64,000 nt of DNA from Brachypodium distachyon. Its lineage: Eukaryota; Streptophyta; Magnoliopsida; Poales; Poaceae. Within the stretch, counting starts at the first letter, position 1. Each line of letters begins with the position of its first letter. The stretch covers positions 53,582,914 to 53,646,913 of the forward strand of contig NC_016132.3 in NCBI RefSeq assembly GCF_000005505.3, written 5' to 3'. The notes under the pieces are model-generated. The model was not told the DNA's origin, searched no databases, and worked only from the letters and a program-made list of their open reading frames with translations. The translations under genes and the position numbers were made by a program. This document shows positions 57,539-64,000 of this stretch, in pieces.

Positions 57539-60500
57539 TCAGTACCTCTGGGAAGTATTGGAACCATCAGATTGATCTTCGTCCTCCTCATCTTCTGCTT
57601 CATCTTCATCACTATCAATCTCTAAAAGACTCAATCTGCACTGGCTCAACACTCTTCTCATGAGGAAAACATTCAGGTAGTACTGCACCAAGTCCATTCT
57701 GGTCTTCGAGGCAAAATGTTTCAACGCTACCCCCCAAAAAGTTTTACTGTCAAGCACAGGGACTAACCGCTCAAGTGCATTAAACTTTAGTTGCTCCTCA
57801 GAACTCCACATCTTAGAAACCTCCTCGCCCATTGAATCAAATCGCCATTCCGTGAAAGCTTGACCAATTTCAAACCGAAGCTGATCCCTAGCTTCATTTA
57901 TGTGATGTTGTCTGCAAAAGAAGGATCCTGGATATGGGCAACTACATGATACCGGCCTTCCCTGACCAGCTACCACCTTATCTGTTTGTAAGGGTATGCC
58001 TTCAGGCGGCCAAGTTCTGGTTCCTAGCATCTTTGAAATGTTAGGATCATTCCTGTAACGAGAAAGCTCTACCTCTGAGCGCGGTCCTGTCCAGTTAGGT
58101 AGCTCTGCCTGAAAGTGGTCGCCTACTCCAATCTTTTTCCTTTGCGTGAGAAGCACTGATGTCATGAGTATCATTCTCTTAGCTAGCCTCTCGGATTTCC
58201 TTGTTGGTGCATTCACTGACCCTTTCCTTGGTCTTTCTGAGTGGTTATTGTGAGTTCTGTACTTCCTTTTCTGAAAGATAAGAAATGCAAGTGACAAAAA
58301 TAGTAAGAAGGAAGAAACTGCTTCACAAACCAGTGGAAAACAGAAATCGGAATAGAAGGAAAGTGAACAAAAATGCAATAAGAAATTATCAATAAAAGGA
58401 AGCAATCAAACATTGACAGCTTATCAGACGGGGCCGCGGCGGGAGGGGGGGATTCCATAGAACTAAACAATGAAGATATTTTGAGTATTAAGCCCTGCTT
58501 GGAAGCCTGTTTTCAGACCCAATACCGGGGTAAAATACGGAGCCAGAAAAAAATTCGGTCCGGCCCAAATATGCGCTTGGCTGGGCGTTTCCGTTTCCTT
58601 TTACACCCGGTTTAGACCCGTTAAGCCTGGAAAATGTTACAGGTCTCGAGAGGTCCAGAAAAAGATCGTAAGAAGCGAGGAATGGAAGGGAGAAAGCGAG
58701 AGCGCGGCCACCACGCCATCGGCGACGGGATTCACCCCGGACGTCTGTCCCCGAGCTCCTGTCGCGCGTCCCTGACTCACCGCTGCCCCCACCCCCAGCA
58801 TCGCCGCATGCTCAGGATCCAAGCCGCCGCCGCCGTCGGGTTCGCAAGATCCAAGCCGCCACCGCCGCATCCTCAGGATCCGAGCCACCGACGTATTGCC
58901 GGGATGCAAGCCATCCCCGTCCCTGGGATCGAAGTGTCGCCGCTGTCCTCGATCTCAAGCAGCAATTCTGGAGGCGCTGGCATGGAGCTTGGTCTGCAGC
59001 AGCAGCGTGTGCCGATGACCTAGGGAGAGCAATTGTGAACTTTGTGCCGGCATCGACAGCATCATCGCTGGCCAGAAGCCCAGATGTGCGTGAAAGGACA
59101 AACAAGTTGAAGCTGTGCATGGAACGCTAATCCAAACAGCAAATTACAGGGGAAAATAGATACAAGGCTAATAATTGTGCATAACAATTTTAGATTCATA
59201 ATTGAATCCGGCTGTATATTTTTCTGAAGTTTCCAAGCATGGCCTAAGAGGTAAAATTTGTCAGTCCAATGACCTGGTATCCTGACCCGTCGATCGATTG
59301 ACGTATCAATCGATCTCCCTCTGTCATACTAATATCTATCGTGATTGGAACTTGTTCTTCCAATATTAGTATGTACATACTAATATTTCATCACTTAGTA
59401 TGTTTTTGTTTGAATGAGAAAATTGAACATAGTTTTCACAGAGCATCATCCTTTCCCAGATATAATAAATAGTAAGATCGTGATTCAAGTGTATCCAAAT
59501 TCTCTTCTTTGCGGTAAGAACAAGTTCCAACTTCCAGTAAACTGCTTAGAAACACGGACTACTGGGTACTGCTATTGTTCGGGCATTTCTGATTATACAA
59601 ATCCACGTCCGTTAATTCGGGACGGAGGGAGTACTTTTTTGATGGAAAACTGTTGGGTAGGCCCCTGGCAGTATATAGTTTTATTAATATATAAGAAAGG
59701 TATGTAAAAAGACAGGGATTGTACAGCCCAGGGTTTACACAAATATATTACGGGTGAACAAAGAGAAATAAATGCTAAAGAGTCTAGCCCACGGAAGAGA
59801 AGAGCTTAGGGTCCTCCTTGAACATTTCTGATTGGTTATAAGAGAAAATACTTGAAAAACTTCATTGCCCATGTATCAACCTTACCTTCCGAAAATCCTT
59901 TCTCTCAGTCATATAAACTACAAGATACAGATTATTATTTCTCTAGAGCTCAGTAAACAACATCATAGTTCTCTAAATTTAAATATATTTTACTCGGAAA
60001 CTGCCTATAATTACCTGCCATTCTTCAGCGTCACCACACACCTATTACCTACCATTCTTAGTGCCACAAGGCCATGTAGGTTTTCTAGCTGTAACAACCA
60101 TCGTTGCTTCTCCTGAAAGTTGTACTTTCTCCAAGCCATCTCTAACTCACAATAACTCTGTAGGACACATCTCTGTCAGCTTCATGCCAAAGCTGGACAG
60201 AATAATAACATGATTCTCCCAAAATGCGCTTTGACAGGTTTTACATGGAGAAAATCATGAGCGTTGGATATGAAACAAGACACAATTCTAAGCTTCCAAT
60301 ATGATAATCCAGGACACCTGATTAATTTTAATTAAAATATCAAGTAAAAAATGTTGAAAATGAAGAGAATACAACTCAAAAGAAATACTAGTCCAGAGTC
60401 TAGATATATATTTTCATTTGTATAAAAGACGCCTTCTTTTAAATAATTTTACATCAGTATTAAAATTAGGGTCTAATCAAGTCATACAAAGGTGGTTCAG

Positions 60501-62141
60501 GATGGACACTGAACACCCATTTCAGAAGGTTCCCCTTCTGTCATGTAATCTATCAACTGAGTAAAATCCTATTGTCATTTGTAAATCCCTCGGTAAGCAC
60601 CACTTACTAGTTACTATAAAGCCTCACATGTCACATGTATCCTCACTAGAAACTCTTCAAATTTTAATTTGCCAAGTTAGATTTTATCCTAGCATAACCA
60701 TTGATAGGTTTGGTGTTAAACAAATTAATACATGCAACTGTGACAAATGACTTTGAATTGCTCGTGCTGAGTAAATGGAACTCGAGACATGGAGTTGTCA
60801 GCTAAAAACAGATTTTACCAAAATATTACTCCAGCAGCAGAAAAGCATAGGTTCATAGCCAAGACGCAAGACTTAAGGAACGACCTAAAAGAAACATCAT
60901 GCCCTTCTCTCACTCCAAGTTGCTACAGTTATTCTTGTTGTCAATTCCCACATTCTCCTTCTGGAGGAGGATTAATCTAAATATCCATGGGGGCTAACGG
61001 TCATGGGGTATAATAGGAAGGATGGGAAAAGAAGTACATAAAACTTAAAACAACCTACATTTCTGGACAAAAAAAGATGACTAAACGACCTAACACATTA
61101 GTACTATTATCTAATGGAGCAATCATGAATGCAGGCAAGTAGTTAAATGCCACTGTCGCATTGCCATGCTCACTGTGCCTTAATTCCACCATATGCAGCT
61201 CTTATTAGCTTCGCTGACTTACAAATATCCTGCTAAGAGCCTGAGATATTGACACAAGTAGGTTGGACTTCCCCAATCAGAATCTTCTATTGTTTTCGAA
61301 AGGTACAACAGTTCACTTTCTACCAGGCCGCACCTGAGATTCTCTTCGCTTGATCTGGGATAGCCGTCAACTGCCATTCCTTTTTCCTGTGCATATGCAA
61401 ATGCACTCCTAGAAAACCAAGCCCAGTGATATGGTACGAAGTCGAACTTTGAGAAAAAATTTGAACTAGCAAGTCAATTAAGCAGGATAAGCAGGATTCC
61501 GCTTGCATCCCTAGTTTCGACAGATAGTGACAAAATCCTAGATGCAGCACATGTCCCGTATATAAGAAACAGCCGCAGAACACAGTCAGATAATAGTAAG
61601 AAACAGTCCACCACATCCATAGCTACATCCACAAATTAGCAACAGATCGCGATTACACTAGGCTTTGCGACTTGGTCCAGAACGAACTCACCTTGGAGAA
61701 GCTGGGGAGCTCCGCTGCGTCCGTCACGTCCTCCATCCTGAGGTAGCGCGCGCGCCGCAAGGCCAGCATCTGCCGCTTCATCGCCTTGCCCCCCGGCCGC
61801 GCCGCACAGGGATCCACGGCGACATCTTGTGCCCACCGCACCAATCCCTCGAAATCTCCAGGAACCCCGCCACTGCGGCCTCCAGCGCCGCGCTGCAGGA
61901 TCTCCCCGACGAGAGCTTCGAACAGCCGCCGTGGCTCGCCGGGGCCATCCGCCTGCGCCTGCGGCGAGGCGGCAACGCCCGAGGAGGAGGAAGAGGAAGC
62001 CGACTTGGAGGTGGTGGGCGCGTGCCGTGGCGGGTCACTGCAGTGGCCGTTTAGGGGGAAAGGGCCATCGAGGAGCTGCTTCTGGTACATCCCGACCATC
62101 GGAGCACGGTCGCCACCGCCGCCGGTTACAGTGGCAGCCAC
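57539..62141 (-). CDS. ELM2/SANT-type nuclear protein, two exons
   Basis: Exon 1 (61692-62141) ends S-F-S-K before a GT; exon 2 (57539-58270) starts after TTTCAG with K-R-K-Y-R; the join is in phase and gives 393 residues. Exon 2 has the ELM2-type block V-G-D-H-F-Q-A-E-L-P-N-W-T-G, V-E-L-S-R-Y-R-N-D-P, L-G-T-R-T-W-P-P-E-G and C-S-C-P-Y-P-G-S, followed by a SANT/Myb-like stretch with W-S-S-E-E-Q-L-K-F-N-A-L and K-T-F-W-G-V-A-L-K-H-F, then an acidic tail. Plant proteins of this kind are nuclear and presumed to work in chromatin or histone deacetylase complexes. Exon 1 is a Ser/Ala-rich region and an F-E-G-L-V-R-W-A-Q-D-V-A-V-D-P-C helix seen in family members. That both exons belong to one gene is inferred from phase and family layout; a small missed exon in the 3421-base intron is possible. 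A possible donor (AG|GTACTGA) overlaps the stop. Confidence 0.82.
58492..59244. mobile_element. Non-autonomous Harbinger-like element with GC-rich interior
   Basis: The left end GCCCTGCTTGGAAGCC matches the inverse of the right end, GGCCATGCTTGGAAAC, with one indel. TAA precedes the left end (58489-58491) and follows the right end (59245-59247), the 3-bp TWA target duplication of PIF/Harbinger elements. The 753-bp interior is unusual: GC-rich, with a 129-codon plus-strand frame (58634-59023) and AGGATCC/AAGATCCAAGCCGCC repeats, resembling captured gene 5' sequence rather than a plain MITE. No transposase. Confidence 0.65.
59292..59315. repeat. Perfect 10-bp inverted repeat with 4-base loop
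   Basis: GATCGATTGA, CGTA, TCAATCGATC: a perfect hairpin 45 bases beyond the right end of the Harbinger-like element. Confidence 0.8.
59608..59634. mobile_element. Solo Stowaway end
   Basis: ATTCGGGACGGAGGGAGTAC is a canonical right end; the matching left end is not found nearby (a CTCCCTCTGTCATACTAATA at about 59315 could be a partner disrupted by rearrangement). Confidence 0.5.
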
Positions 62142-63983
62142 GCGGCTGGCCGTGGCGGGCTCGCCGCTCGCCCGCTGCTTGCTGCTCCCGCCTGCGCCTG
62201 CGAGGACGGAGAATTGGAGATTCCGGTTTATTATTAGCTGTATAATTTTGAAAAAGAAAAAGAAAATTGGGATGGAACCGTGGAATGTTCTAGGTTAGGG
62301 CCATAGCCTCATAGGTAGTGGAGCGGTGTTGCGAACTTGCGATTCGTGGGGGCGTGGGTGGCCCAGGGAAAGTTTTCCCCCCATGTACACTCGTTATTAT
62401 TGTGTCAATTTTTTAGGATAATATAAAAGGAGAAGTATTTGATAAGAGTATTTTTTTTATGCAGCAAATCTGAAGCTTATAGGAAACAGCTTTTACTTGG
62501 ATTTCCTCTTTCTTTCTTGTTTTGATTTGAACAAACTTAGATTCGGCGAAGAAAAATGCATGACCAAGTCAGCAAACCGCAGAGAAATTAGTGTAGTATC
62601 GACCAGGACCGCATGCTCGCCATCACAGCTTGAGTAGATTGCTGCGCTTATTTGCTCCAAAACAAAAAAGATAGGACGCTTTTATTTGTGTGCAAGCAAC
62701 AACTCACACATGGACTGTTCCCATCGATACTTAACTGGCACTCTTTTAACAATCGCGTGAGATTGCTAATGCGTCAAAGTTTCTTCAACGTAATTATATT
62801 TGTTTTGTCTCCTAAACCAAGGTTACTTAAAGGTTACTCCTTGGTTAGTCTTAGGCGGATCACAACATGTTCCCAAGATTCTAGGCTTTCAAAAACTGGC
62901 GCAAGGCTTGTTCTGAATTACAGTCTTTCTTACGGAGAAATAAAATTAAACTAGATCAAAGCACAAACTACTGGTACGGAACAATCATAAGACGCTTACA
63001 CAGGAGTTTATAGAAGAAGAAAAAGTGGCACATGACTCAATAGCAAGCAGCAACGTTAGCCTCTTGCCCAGGCTTAAGGAGTGTTTGGTTCTTGCCCATC
63101 CATATCATGTCAATTTTTGCTGACCACTGACTAGCCAAATATTTGATCTAGAATTTGTTGGCCTATGGTTTGTCAAAAAATGAAAAGGGATTTCCTTTGT
63201 TCCTGGTACCTACAGCCAATGCGAACGCCCAACAACATCAAAGCCTGGTCCATTAACATGAGACCGAAATAAGACCTAGTAATCCTCATCATAGGACCCA
63301 GGAACAGGACAACAACTGTAAACATCCAGAACGAGCATGGCCGAAATTCCAGAATACGGAGTACTCCGTATGACGAAACAACTAGATCTGCTGGTGTTGA
63401 TGAGTGCCAACTGCTGACAAGACAGGCGGTTCCAACCGGCAGCAAAAGACACGACGAATTGGCAGATTTACCAGTTACCACTAACCTAGGCAGTCAAATT
63501 TTGCTTGTCGGTTTAGGGGGCGAGGCAAGCCTAGGACAATTAGCACTAATCGATCAGGAATCCTGAGAAAGTAGCCGCAGATTCGCAGAATTAAACGAAC
63601 TAAAATCTCCATTAGCACAATGAAAACAAGGGATCGAGGGACACTAGCCGCTCAGCGATTCACGAATTTCCCGTCAGATCTAGCGCCGCCACAGGACGAT
63701 TCGAAAACCTTTGGTTGCAATCGTGCTAAAATCAGATCGGCTGGTGCTTACAACACCAAAACAGCACCGCCGTTCACGCACTTCGGGGTTCCGCTTGCTT
63801 TTTCTAGGAATTGAGGCCGTTGCTAGGTTTTCCTAGCATGATAATATCCCCCAACAATTCCACAGCGGGAGAGCGCAAGAACACAGGACGGGGGAGGATG
63901 GTTGAGCGTTCGAGTTTACGGGAGTCAGCGCGACGACAACGACGACGAGAAGAAAGGAATAAAGCAAGGGAGGAAGCACTCAC
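62142..63983. other. 5' flank of the ELM2 gene
   Basis: No coding sequence or transposon recognised. An ACGGAGTACTCCGTATGA palindrome lies near 63357-63375. GC content rises toward the right edge, as near a grass gene start. Confidence 0.5.
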
Positions 63984-64000
63984 GGTTGCAGGCGGTGGCC
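63984..64000 (-). other. Possible exon edge of a gene beyond the window
   Basis: On the minus strand the window's last 17 bases end in GCAACC, followed by a good donor GTGAGTGCTTCC and a pyrimidine-rich stretch. This could be the end of an exon from a minus-strand gene mostly outside the window. Too short to identify. Confidence 0.25.

Larger units (their letters stand above)
58271..61691 (-). other. 3.4-kb intron of the ELM2 gene
   Basis: Holds the inverted-repeat element 58492-59244, a 10-bp-arm hairpin (59292-59315), another AT-rich hairpin near 59325-59387 and a solo Stowaway end (59608-59634). The remainder (59700-61600) is AT-rich without recognised coding sequence. Confidence 0.65.

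Noticed and set aside
58271..58405. Hydrophobic N-terminal extension reading into the ELM2 exon 2
   Set aside because: It is intron read-through: a clean TTTCTTATCTTTCAG acceptor precedes the conserved K-R-K-Y-R, and the join to exon 1 is in phase.
58634..59023. 129-codon plus-strand frame as a separate gene
   Set aside because: Low-complexity, no domain, and contained entirely within an inverted-repeat element.

Overview
This is plant nuclear DNA, most likely from a Pooideae grass. Genes carry GT-AG introns, coding 5' ends are very GC-rich as in grasses, and small Stowaway-type inverted-repeat elements (TA-flanked, ends reading CTCCCTCCGTCCC) recur about a dozen times. The sedoheptulose bisphosphatase is nearly identical to the wheat enzyme as I remember it. 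About thirteen genes in 64 kb and no full LTR retrotransposon suggest a compact genome such as Brachypodium, or a gene-rich Triticeae island. The species cannot be fixed from the sequence alone.

Layout, left to right: the 3' end of a laccase and a complete tandem laccase (+, 1-4336); a SOUL haem-binding gene (+, 5162-5839); a plastid fructokinase-like FLN1 gene (+, 6606-9250); an O-fucosyltransferase-family gene (-, 10222-13769); an ataxin-3/Josephin deubiquitinase (-, 16193-19705); a DET2-type steroid 5-alpha-reductase (+, 22977-23792); the cytosolic alpha-glucan phosphorylase in 15 exons (-, 25083-31566); a calmodulin-binding-type receptor-like cytoplasmic kinase (-, 33426-36469, 5' end not found); a plastid PHT4-type anion transporter in 8 exons (-, 37747-40839); an intronless divergent SUMO gene (+, 41424-41786); a decayed RNase H-like retroelement fragment (+, about 42885-43368); chloroplast SBPase in 8 exons (+, 43888-46691); an OCTOPUS/DUF740 gene (-, 49424-51487); and an ELM2/SANT-type nuclear protein (-, 57539-62141) whose 3.4-kb intron holds a non-autonomous transposon.

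The genes do not form one pathway and there is no operon logic, but four concern plastid function: FLN1 in plastid transcription, SBPase in the Calvin cycle, the PHT4 carrier in plastid anion transport, and starch-derived glucan metabolism downstream through the phosphorylase. Two concern vascular or growth biology (DET2 for brassinosteroids, OCTOPUS for phloem), and the laccases act in the apoplast on lignin monomers. From memory, rice DET2, the cytosolic phosphorylase, an ataxin-3 homologue and laccases lie close together on the long arm of chromosome 1, whereas rice SBPase is on chromosome 4. If so, most of the window is collinear with rice and SBPase is a relocated insertion.

No bacterial-style system, CRISPR array, tRNA or rRNA gene was seen. 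The most interesting items are the SUMO retrogene with a C-terminal tail and its own sumoylation-type motif, a near-match to the miR397 site in the laccase, a tandem splice acceptor in the kinase gene, and two newly delimited inverted-repeat elements. All exon boundaries were derived by eye from reading frame, GT-AG rules and protein-family alignment from memory.
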